Shown piece by piece: positions 7,672 to 15,577 of a stretch of DNA of 23,533 nucleotides. Positions within the stretch are counted from its first letter, which is position 1. Each line of letters starts with the position of its first letter. The notes beneath the pieces are model-generated. The model saw nothing but the letters and a program-made list of their open reading frames with translations, ran no database searches and had not been told where the DNA came from. This DNA is from Planctomycetota bacterium (GTDB taxonomy: Bacteria > Planctomycetota > Phycisphaerae > Phycisphaerales > Phycisphaeraceae). Location: NCBI GenBank assembly GCA_029267795.1, contig JAJUHR010000003.1, forward strand, positions 1-23,533, written 5' to 3'. The translations under genes and the position numbers were made by a program.

Positions 7672-9975
7672 CTAAGAATCGAGGGGAATGGTCAAAGTAG
7701 CCACCGTCCCGACTCCGGGTGTGCTGCGCAGCTCGAGTTTGCCGCCGTGCGCCGCCGCGAAACGCTCCACCCGGGCCAGGCCCATGCCCACCCGACGTCC
7801 GGCCGGTTGAGCGCTGAAGAACGGGTCGGTGGCGTGGGATAAGGTGTGGGGGTCCATCCCCTGCCCGTCGTCCGACACCTGCACGACCACCCCCGGCACC
7901 GACTCGTCCCGTTGAGCGGTCACGTGAACTGAAGACTTCGGGGATGACTGGATCGCGTTCAGCAGCAGCTCGGCGATCGCGTCGCCGATCTGAAGGGGGT
8001 CGATCGTGGCCGGCGGGAGTTGGTCCTTGATCTTGAGGGTGATGGCCTTGGCCTGCTCCGGCCGGGCCAGGCCCGCCTGGACGCGCTTGACCGTGGCGTC
8101 CAGCAGGGCGCTTAAGTCGGTGGCTTTTTTCTGAGGCCGCGGGGGGTCGGCGAACATCCGCAGGAGGGTGATCAGGTCGCTGAGCCGGTGGCTCTGCTCA
8201 AAGATGACCTGGGCGGCCTTGTGCTCCTTGGATCCGGGTGGCAGGGCCATGGAGAGCAGTTGCGCCCTGCCCGAGATGACGGCCAGGGGGTTGTTCATCT
8301 CGTGCGCTGCCCCGGCCGCCATTTCGCCGAGCCTGGCCATGGATTGGGTGTGGAGTAGCCGGTCCTGGGCTTCGGCAAGGGCCCTGTTCGAATCGGCCAG
8401 TTCTTCGCTGAGGCGTTTGGCGCCGTCGTGTTTAGCTGCGGTGGCGATCGCCGAGGCCCAAGTGACCGTCAACGCCTGCAGTTGACGCCACGGGGGCAGG
8501 ATCGGCCTGTCGTGCAGGATCAGCGCCACCGTGCCCAACCCACACCGCAGGGGCATCAGCTGCACATCTCTAATATCTTGCGAATCTAGGAGATAATCAG
8601 TCAGCCAAGGCAGAACGCCCATCAGCCGTACCGACACCGCCTGTTCGGGGTCCAAGCCCGACAGCTCGGGGGAGTGCACCGGGGGCTCGACCCATTGCGT
8701 CCGTACGGGTCGGCCCCGCTGACCGTACTGACACATTAGCCACTGTCGGCCGCTGGGAGTCTTGGCGTCGGCCGTCCCGGACAGCGGCTGGTACAGCAGG
8801 GCGTAGTACCCCTGGCCGAAGACGGATTGCGCGCTGGCGACCAGGGCGTCGAACACATCCTGCAGGGTGCCGTTGGGGGGCGTCTGCGCGTGGAAGGCGT
8901 TGATCGCGTCGAGGATCCGGGTCTGGTCTGCCGCCGCCCTGGTGCGGGCTTCGAGCATGTCGTTGAGCCGACCTAGTGCCAGGTTGGCCTGCTGGATGGA
9001 CTGGAAGAACAGCTCCTGCGAGGGCTCCTCGTCCAGGCCCAGCAGCTGCGACTGCTCGTATAACCGCCCGTGCAGCTCGCGGGTGATCGATTGCACCACC
9101 GACGGGCGCAGACCCATCGCTTCGGCGACGGCCTCGGGCTTGTCTTTGAAGGTGAAATTCCCGCTGTAACCGATGTGCTGGTAGCGGGCGACCAGGTCCG
9201 CCAGCCCCACCAGGCCGATCACCCGCCGGTGCTCCACGCTCGGCAGCGTCTGGAAGGGGGCGCCGTGGAGCCAGATGCAGTCCTGGATGACCTGGGGGAG
9301 CTGCCACTGTTCTGCGAGCCGCTTGCCCACGGTGTGGTGGTCGAGGCCCATGATGCGGCGCTCCAGGGCTGCGATGTTGGTCTGGTGCAGCTCCGCCAGC
9401 TCGATCACGCGGGAGAACGCCTTGGGCAGCACGTAGCTGAGGGCGAGCTTGCCCACGTCGTGCAGGAGGCCACAGACGAACGCCTCGGAGGGGCGCAGGT
9501 CCGGCAGCTGTGGGTGGGCTGCGGCGATCAACTCCGAGGCCACCGCCACCGCCAGGCTGTGCCGCCAGAAGTTGGTGCGGTCGAAGCGGTATTGGCCCCG
9601 GGGTACGGTGCGATCGGGCTCCTCGGAGCCGGATTGCTCGTACGGGGAAGCGTTCGGCCCATAGAGCTCGAACATTTTGATCGAAAGCACCGCGTTGCGG
9701 ACCGCGGTGAAACCCAGTAGCACGACGGCCTTCTCGACGGTCAACGTCTCGCCGCCGCGGACGCCCCGATCCGCTCGGCGGCACAGTGAAAGGATCTTGG
9801 CGGTCAAGGGAGGGTCGGCGCTGATCAAGTCGACCACTTCGCGGATATGGGAGTCCTCGCTGCTGGTGAGCATCAGCACCCGGGCAGCGATCGTGGGCAA
9901 GGTGGGCAGCGAGTCGATTTCACGCAGGATCAACTCGAGGCGCTGCGGCTTGGCTGGATCCGTCGTTGTGGGCAT
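7672..9975 (-). CDS. HDOD-domain sensor histidine kinase
   Basis: This is a 767 aa soluble protein. Residues about 15-240 form an HDOD domain, starting with ILREIDSLPTLPTIAARVL and keeping the HD pair at His172-Asp173 (CGLLHDVGKLAL) plus LDHHTVGKRLAEQW (211-224). Residues about 345-515 look like a diverged GAF sensor. The kinase core has His558 in GAAHEMNNPLAVISGRAQLL. The ATPase domain has an N-box near 668-675 (AELLLNAI), G1 VSDDGQGMD (700-708) and G2 VGMGLARVERFAAAHGG. The ATG at 9975 is preceded by GAGGACCTC; the longer frame upstream is not family-like. No membrane segment is seen, so it reads an internal signal. It lies between the HTH-receiver gene and the receiver-GAF gene on the same strand; the HTH-receiver is its most likely phosphotransfer partner, by proximity only. 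Confidence 0.92.
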   Translation of the reverse strand: MPTTTDPAKPQRLELILREIDSLPTLPTIAARVLMLTSSEDSHIREVVDLISADPPLTAKILSLCRRADRGVRGGETLTVEKAVVLLGFTAVRNAVLSIKMFELYGPNASPYEQSGSEEPDRTVPRGQYRFDRTNFWRHSLAVAVASELIAAAHPQLPDLRPSEAFVCGLLHDVGKLALSYVLPKAFSRVIELAELHQTNIAALERRIMGLDHHTVGKRLAEQWQLPQVIQDCIWLHGAPFQTLPSVEHRRVIGLVGLADLVARYQHIGYSGNFTFKDKPEAVAEAMGLRPSVVQSITRELHGRLYEQSQLLGLDEEPSQELFFQSIQQANLALGRLNDMLEARTRAAADQTRILDAINAFHAQTPPNGTLQDVFDALVASAQSVFGQGYYALLYQPLSGTADAKTPSGRQWLMCQYGQRGRPVRTQWVEPPVHSPELSGLDPEQAVSVRLMGVLPWLTDYLLDSQDIRDVQLMPLRCGLGTVALILHDRPILPPWRQLQALTVTWASAIATAAKHDGAKRLSEELADSNRALAEAQDRLLHTQSMARLGEMAAGAAHEMNNPLAVISGRAQLLSMALPPGSKEHKAAQVIFEQSHRLSDLITLLRMFADPPRPQKKATDLSALLDATVKRVQAGLARPEQAKAITLKIKDQLPPATIDPLQIGDAIAELLLNAIQSSPKSSVHVTAQRDESVPGVVVQVSDDGQGMDPHTLSHATDPFFSAQPAGRRVGMGLARVERFAAAHGGKLELRSTPGVGTVATLTIPLDS

Positions 9976-10188
9976 GAGGTCCTCGGCCCTCGGCGTGCGT
10001 GCGCACCAACTGCGTGCGGCAGGGCGCTCGTGGGGGCGCGCGTACCGGTGTCCCGATCGTGCTTGAAGCCCCTTCAGACCGCCGCCGCGAAGCACGGCCT
10101 CATGCCTGGAACTGGGTTCATTCCCCCCTCGCGGCTCCGGTCGTCCCCTCGGCGCGGGTCGTTGTTCCCCTCCTCGCCCGGTGCTGTA

Positions 10189-10782
10189 TCACAGATGCAG
10201 CAGCTCGGTGATCCGCGCCAGAAGCTTTTCGATGTTGAAGGGTTTCTTGAAAAACTCATCCGCGCCGGCCCTTAACAGGCTGGCGATCTCCTCCTGATTG
10301 ACGACCCCGGAGATGATGATGATCTTCATGTTCGATAAGTTCGGGTTCTCCCGGACCGTCTTGCACACCACGTTGCCGTTGATGTCCGGCAGCATGTAGT
10401 CGAGGATCATCAGGTCTGGCCTGAACTGCTCCGAGAGCACGCCGGCATCGTACCCCGTGGTGGCGGTTTTGACTTCGAAGCGTTGATCGCGTTTGAACAC
10501 GTCCACGAGCAGATCGACGATCTGTTCGTCGTCGTCCACGATCAGGATGCGGGGTTTGGTGTTTTCCAGGGCATCGATGGGGATATCGTTTTCCCGCATG
10601 AAGCGGATCAAGCCCTCCCGGGGGATCCGCCGAAAACGGCTGCCGGGGACGCGGAAGCCACGGAGGCGCCCGCTATCGAAGCAGCGGATGATCGTCTGCT
10701 GCGAAAGCTTGCAGATTTCGGCGGCTTCCCCGGTGGTGAAAATTTGCTTGGTTCGTAAATCCGAGTGTTCTGCCGATGTCAT
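10189..10782 (-). CDS. Response regulator with excisionase-type HTH and receiver
   Basis: The protein is 197 aa. Residues 13-65 are a MerR/excisionase-like helix-turn-helix (IFTTGEAAEICKLSQQTIIR, then a GSRFRRIPR wing and LIRFM). Residues 78-197 are a complete receiver: the Asp83-Asp84 pair in IVDDDE, phosphoacceptor Asp128 in LMILDYMLPDING, Ser158 in IIIISG and Lys180 in FFKKPF. The DNA-binding part comes first, the reverse of most response regulators. It probably acts as a phosphorylation-controlled DNA-binding protein; its targets are unknown. The ATG at 10782 has GAGGA about 10 bases upstream. The HDOD kinase gene begins 213 bases downstream on the same strand, making the two a plausible two-component pair. 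Confidence 0.92.
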   Translation of the reverse strand: MTSAEHSDLRTKQIFTTGEAAEICKLSQQTIIRCFDSGRLRGFRVPGSRFRRIPREGLIRFMRENDIPIDALENTKPRILIVDDDEQIVDLLVDVFKRDQRFEVKTATTGYDAGVLSEQFRPDLMILDYMLPDINGNVVCKTVRENPNLSNMKIIIISGVVNQEEIASLLRAGADEFFKKPFNIEKLLARITELLHL

Positions 10783-11234
10783 GGGAACCAGGTCCTCTGC
10801 GTCCTGCCTCCGTTTCTAATTTCATGGATACCAGAACGTTCGTTACGCTTTTCCCATTTTGACTCCAGTTCCATCGGCCCAGGGCGAGAAAGACTTAACG
10901 CTCCTCCGAAAGCCCTGCCCGCCGGAGAAGTTCCCGCAACCTAAAAAGTACTAGACCTTCCTTCGTTCAGATAGTCTTGCCCCCCTCCCATACACCCCAA
11001 ATGATACGATAAGAATTGCTTTACAGGATCGATGTCTTTGGGAAGGGTATCTGACAAAAATGATCTTAGTCTAAGCGAGATAAGAAATTGAGATAAAAAA
11101 TGGGTTTTTGGGCTTCTATGCTTGTTCAACATATCCACAGTATGTACGAGGCGGGGGTGGTAATAGATGTTGAAGGTCCCGACCGGCGGTAGTAACCTTC
11201 TACGCTCTCTGCGGCCTTTTCAAGCCACAGACCT
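10783..11234. other. Intergenic gap with an AT-rich segment
   Basis: This 452-base gap lies between the divergent HTH-receiver gene and tRNA-Tyr, so it should carry promoters for both. Bases about 10940-11140 are clearly richer in A and T than the rest of the window, with runs such as AAAAAATGGGTTTTT. A perfect 8-base palindrome GAACGTTC sits near 10833-10840, about 50 bases before the response regulator start; it could be an operator but is short. A 65-codon frame on the minus strand (11138-10941) has no ribosome-binding site or recognisable domain, and I do not call it. No repeat units of the other gaps are present. Confidence 0.5.
11170..11198 (+). promoter_or_regulatory. Possible promoter of tRNA-Tyr
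   Basis: TTGAAG at 11170-11175 and TAACCT at 11193-11198 are separated by 17 bases and lie just upstream of the tRNA. The -10 element matches the sigma-70 consensus at only three positions, so the call is weak. Confidence 0.25.
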
Positions 11235-11317
11235 GGGCGTGTACCGAAGTGGCCAAACGGGGCAGACTGTAAATCTGCTGGCTTATGCCTTCGCTGGTTC
11301 GAATCCAGCCGCGCCCA
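11235..11317 (+). tRNA. tRNA-Tyr (anticodon GTA)
   Basis: The acceptor stem is GGGCGTG paired with CGCGCCC at 11310-11316, with discriminator A at 11317. The anticodon stem GCAGA/TCTGC encloses the loop CTGTAAA, giving anticodon GTA. The variable arm (TGGCTTATGCCTTC, with a GGC/GCC stem) makes it a class II tRNA, as expected for bacterial tRNA-Tyr. The T arm is GCTGG-TTCGAAT-CCAGC. The 3' CCA is not encoded (the next bases are TTC). The reverse strand gives the well-known false peptide LDSNQRRHKPADLQSAPFGH. Confidence 0.97.
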
Positions 11318-11639
11318 TTCCAGTCTGGGTATAGATTTGTTAGTAACCGAATTTGCAAGCACATAGGATGTTTTTGGGATATGCGTTTGGTGCGGGCGGG
11401 CTTAGCTAGGGGTGGCGGACCTGCAAGCCGTGGCTTGGTCATCTTCATCATGGTCGTAGGCCGGCCTTTTACCGGCGTCAGCCCCCCCCTGCCCGGTGCG
11501 AGTTCCCTTCGGTTGTAGCGACTCTGTAATAACGACCTTCAGCGGGAGTGTGTTAGCAAGCGGACATTGCCACGGGTCGATGGCAAGACGATGCGAAGGA
11601 AGCGCGGGTGGAGGAGTGTAAATACTGACCAAGAGCCAA
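11318..11639. other. Intergenic gap between two converging tRNA genes
   Basis: I see no gene in this 322-base stretch. A hairpin TTGCCA/TGGCAA at 11567-11586 with an 8-base loop lies downstream of tRNA-Arg on the minus strand, but it lacks a T-run, so it is at best a weak terminator. GGCCGGCC followed by TTTT occurs near 11460-11471. The palindromic repeats of the protein-gene convergent gaps are absent. Confidence 0.5.
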
Positions 11640-11713
11640 CGTCCGCGGAAGGGGTCGAACCTTCAACCTTCGGCTCCGGAGGCCGACGCTCTGTCCAATT
11701 GAGCTACGCGGAC
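11640..11713 (-). tRNA. tRNA-Arg (anticodon CCG)
   Basis: On the minus strand the acceptor stem GTCCGCG pairs with CGCGGAC, with discriminator G (complement of 11640). The D arm is GCTC...GAGC. The anticodon stem TCGGC/GCCGA encloses CTCCGGA, giving anticodon CCG, which reads CGG arginine codons. The T arm is GAAGG-TTCGACC-CCTTC. CCA is not encoded. The 5' end lies only 3 bases after the stop of the preceding protein gene, so it may be processed from that transcript or have a promoter inside the gene. Confidence 0.96.
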
Positions 11714-11716
11714 CCG

Positions 11717-12178
11717 TCACGGGAGAGGGGCGATTGTATGGCAGCCATCTCCATGCGTAAAGACGCCGGTTCGCCATCGCCAATCACGCGGACTGGAGCA
11801 TCCGAACGTTTGCGCTCGCCAGAGGCTGGCGGATACCTTGGACAGCAGGGCGACGCCTTTGAAAAGCCGTGTGGTTAGATCCAGCACGAGCTTGTCAGCC
11901 AAGCATTGCCTGGGAAGGTACCAGCCGCGGTCGATCTGCCGAACAGACCCCCGCCTGCCGGTGAGCGGGCCCTGATATTCCAGGTACTCCCGGCGGTGCA
12001 ACCCGATGGGCTCCAGATCGAACGCCCGCGCGTGTCCCCAAAACGCGATGGACAACTGAAGCCTATAGGTCCACAGGGGGGCCCGTTCGTCGCAGAGCAA
12101 CGGGTCTTCCAACAGCCAGTCGTAATGCGAGCCACCGGGGGCTTGATGAATGAGCAACAAGGTGCGGAGGGGTTTCAT
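11717..12178 (-). CDS. LigD 3'-phosphoesterase-like small protein
   Basis: The protein (153 aa) resembles the phosphoesterase domain found at the N-terminus of bacterial DNA ligase D. GGSHYDWLLEDP (residues 15-26) matches the HYDFRLE metal-site region, LWTYRL (35-40) matches the following strand, and HRREYLEYQGPLTGRRGSV (61-79) with DRGWY matches the second conserved block. FKGVALL and LWRAQTF (about 106-126) resemble the final strands. In LigD this domain trims 3' phosphates or ribonucleotides at break ends; here it stands alone with no ligase or Ku gene in view, so its role is uncertain. GGGAGG lies 8 bases before the ATG, which supports the start. The last ~27 residues look unrelated to the domain. 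The stop lies 3 bases before tRNA-Arg. The assignment is by motif recognition only. Confidence 0.65.
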   Translation of the reverse strand: MKPLRTLLLIHQAPGGSHYDWLLEDPLLCDERAPLWTYRLQLSIAFWGHARAFDLEPIGLHRREYLEYQGPLTGRRGSVRQIDRGWYLPRQCLADKLVLDLTTRLFKGVALLSKVSASLWRAQTFGCSSPRDWRWRTGVFTHGDGCHTIAPLP

Positions 12179-12550
12179 GGTGGGTACCTCCCTAAAGGCT
12201 CGCAGAGAATAGAGCGTTTCCCCCCTTAGGCTGTATCGTAATGGGGCTTGGCGTGGATGTGGTGGAGCGGAGCGATACTACGGCTAATTCCGGGGGTCCC
12301 TGGGCTTTACTGCGCTGGGCTCCAGCCACCCCCACACGCAAAACCTGTACACTCAAACGAAACACGCTCGAGGCCTGTCGGCGCCCGCAGCGTTGTGGTG
12401 GTTGCTGCTGAACTGCCCGATCAGGCCCAGCGTAACTTCCTTGTCAGTCCACGCCCAGGCGTTTATGCTCTTCGCGCCCGGCGAGGAAGGATCTGCGCCG
12501 ACCGGCGGGCTGAATCCTGCGCCGAACCACAACCCTACAGGACGCTGCCG
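12179..12550. other. Divergent intergenic region upstream of the TPR lipoprotein
   Basis: This 372-base region separates the divergent LigD-PE-like and TPR genes. It is an open frame in phase with the TPR gene, but that extension has no family-like sequence, and the lipoprotein signal argues for the start at 12551. The best promoter candidate is listed separately. No repeat units were recognised. Confidence 0.5.
12441..12469 (+). promoter_or_regulatory. Candidate sigma-70-type promoter of the TPR lipoprotein gene
   Basis: TTGTCA at 12441-12446 and TATGCT at 12464-12469 are spaced by exactly 17 bases. This is the best promoter-like pair I found in the window. It would give a leader of roughly 75 bases before the ATG at 12551. 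Confidence 0.45.
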
Positions 12551-13240
12551 ATGCTTCTTAATACACCGATCCGTCTACGGCTGGTGGTGCTTGCGCTGCC
12601 CGGGGTCATGATGCTGATGTCTGCCACGGGTTGCGAGCCCAACCGGCTGCTGCGCCGCCAGGGCATGGACGCGGTGGAAGCCGGCGACCTGGACCGGGCC
12701 GACGACCGCTTCACCAAGGCCATGCGGCAGGACCCCACCGACTGGAAAAGCCTGTATTACCTAGGCAAGATCCGTACCGAGCAAGGCCAACTGATCGAGG
12801 CCCAGCTGCTGCTGGACAAGGCCTTGAGCCTCCGGGGTAACCACCTTGAAACCGACGATATTCTCGACGCGATGGCCGAGGTGCTCTATCGGCAGGAGCA
12901 AAAGGACCGCCTGCACGCGATGCTCAAACAGGCGGTGGAAGACCGACCTACGACGCGGTCTTACGTGCGGCAGGCGATTTACCTGCACAAGATGGGCGAC
13001 GCTGACGGGGCGAAACTGGCGTTTCAGAAGGCGGTGAGGTTCTCCCGGGCGGACGACCCGACCCCCTACCTGGCGATGGCGGACTTCTATGAATCGATCG
13101 GGGATCGTAAGGCCGCAGCCACGGCCCTGCGGCAAGCCTACGGCATCGACTCGTCGATCCCCGGTTTGATCGAGCGATTGCGAGGATACGGGATCGTGCC
13201 TGGCCCAACCGCGGGCTTGCCTCCCCAGGCGGAGCCGTGA
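12551..13240 (+). CDS. TPR-repeat lipoprotein
   Basis: The protein (229 aa) begins with a lipoprotein signal: basic residues (IRLRL), a hydrophobic stretch and the lipobox SATGC with Cys28 as the acylated residue. This places it on the outer face of a membrane. After the Cys there are about four to five tetratricopeptide-like helical pairs: AVEAGDLDRADDRFTKAM, YYLGKIRTEQGQLIEAQ, AEVLYRQEQKDRLHAML, IYLHKMGDADGAKLAFQKA and ADFYESIGDRKAAATALRQA. TPR arrays bind other proteins; the partner is not evident. The ATG is supported by AGGA at 12538-12541 (8-base spacing) and by the signal peptide. The tail is proline-rich. It is monocistronic and is followed by a repeat-filled gap. I do not recognise a specific named family. 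Confidence 0.85.
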   Translation: MLLNTPIRLRLVVLALPGVMMLMSATGCEPNRLLRRQGMDAVEAGDLDRADDRFTKAMRQDPTDWKSLYYLGKIRTEQGQLIEAQLLLDKALSLRGNHLETDDILDAMAEVLYRQEQKDRLHAMLKQAVEDRPTTRSYVRQAIYLHKMGDADGAKLAFQKAVRFSRADDPTPYLAMADFYESIGDRKAAATALRQAYGIDSSIPGLIERLRGYGIVPGPTAGLPPQAEP

Positions 13241-13824
13241 TTGCGCCAAAACTTGGAGACTCTAAATCGTTGGCGGGGCAAGGTCCCGCCCTACGAGAGC
13301 CCGCCCTACAAGAGGCAGGTCGATGACCTGCCCTACTGCTCCAGCCACACGGTGGCCGGCAGATTCACCCTCACCCGGCCTCTCCCTCGAGGGAGAGGGG
13401 TAAGAGAACCGCGGGTTGCCACCCGTGGCTATTGATTTTGGAAAAGAAGCCTTGGAGAAGCACCGCTTGCAAGCAAGCGGTGGCACCCGAGCGATTGGCG
13501 GGGCAAAGCCCCGCCCTACGAGTCTATTGTTTTCCTGCACACAGCAGCCTGCGGCATGCTGTGTGGCACCCTGCTGACTCCCAGGCAGCCAGTACACGCG
13601 AAAGGGGGCGGTGGGTTTCGCTGCGCTCAACCCACGCTACCTTGCTTGCTGGCCAATTGGAATCATCGTGTCCGGGCAGGCCCGGACCTACAAAAAAACC
13701 ACGGCATCGCTACGGTCTGCCTCAGCCACCGACTGCGGGTTACCACCCGCGGCTATCGGCGGGTTTGCTGCGATTGACCCGCTCTACTCGTGCGGTGTGG
13801 AGCCCGGCCAAACTTAAAGGGTGT
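13241..13824. repeat. Large cluster of palindromic repeats at a convergent junction
   Basis: This 584-base gap between the converging TPR and fumC genes holds at least nine hairpin units. They include GGCGGG/CCCGCC (13272-13295), GGCAGGT/ACCTGCC (13314-13337), the long repeat (13335-13434), CACCGCTTGC/GCAAGCGGTG (13461-13488), GGCGGGGC/GCCCCGCC (13497-13520), CACACAGCA/TGCTGTGTG (13538-13572), GTGGGTT/AACCCAC (13611-13640), TCCGGGC/GCCCGGA (13671-13691) and GCGGGT/ACCCGC (13735-13754). Most are followed on the + side by CCTAC, GCTAC or GGCTA, giving one polarity; the 13461 and 13538 units are instead followed by GGCACC. No gene is seen. Confidence 0.85.
13335..13434 (+). repeat. Dispersed long repeat, copy C
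   Basis: Nearly identical to copy B over its first 75 bases, with the perfect palindrome CTCCCTCGAGGGAG and the block GAGAACCGCGGGTTGCCACC before a GGCTATTG end. It has no internal expansion, so it may be closest to the basic form of the element. Confidence 0.8.
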
Positions 13825-15255
<1,431 letters not shown>

Positions 15256-15577
15256 ACGCCGGTCCTTTCGAGGGTCGATAGGGGTGTCTGACCGCGAAAC
15301 CCCAGCCCCGGTTGGCAAGAGTATAGCGGGGGCCCTGGGTGGGTCGGTGGTCCGGTCATGGTCGTACGGACGCTTGGAGCGACGGCCCGTTTCTCGCGAA
15401 GAGCGCGTTCACTGGTACGAACACCGGTGAGAACTCGCAGCGTCCCCTGCAGAAGCGCTCGAGAACGCATAAAATCTTTGTTTGGGTTGGCTGGAACCTG
15501 CGGTTGCCGCCGCGGGGCGGGCTTGGTACAAAAAGTAATTAACCTGCAGTCCCAATTTAAGTTGAGATCGGAGCGCC
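15256..15577. other. Divergent intergenic region between fumC and metK
   Basis: This 322-base region should hold promoters for both genes. On the minus strand TATACT (15320-15325) is a good -10-like element about 65 bases before the fumC start, but no matching -35 is obvious. On the plus strand TAAAAT at 15470-15475 is a possible metK -10 with a poor -35. A hairpin is listed separately. I do not recognise any of the known S-adenosylmethionine riboswitch classes. Confidence 0.45.
15408..15431 (+). promoter_or_regulatory. Hairpin upstream of metK
   Basis: TTCACTGGT pairs with ACCGGTGAG around the 6-base loop ACGAAC, giving nine pairs with two G-U. It ends about 146 bases before the metK ATG. 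It is not followed by a T-run, so it is not a simple terminator. If transcription starts after TAAAAT at 15470, the hairpin would lie in DNA upstream of the transcript and could be an operator instead. Confidence 0.3.

Noticed and set aside
10941..11138. Possible 65-residue protein in the AT-rich island
   Set aside because: No ribosome-binding site, no domain and no family resemblance; the composition is that of the island itself.
11126..11362. Short minus-strand protein containing LDSNQRRHKPADLQSAPFGH
   Set aside because: This is the well-known false translation of the reverse strand of tRNA-Tyr.
11553..11783. Short minus-strand frame containing SSIGQSVGLRSRRLKVRPLP
   Set aside because: It is a translation through tRNA-Arg(CCG), which folds fully as a tRNA.
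13241..13824. CRISPR array, because of the repeated hairpins
   Set aside because: The units differ in sequence and spacing, and there is no constant direct repeat with uniform spacers.
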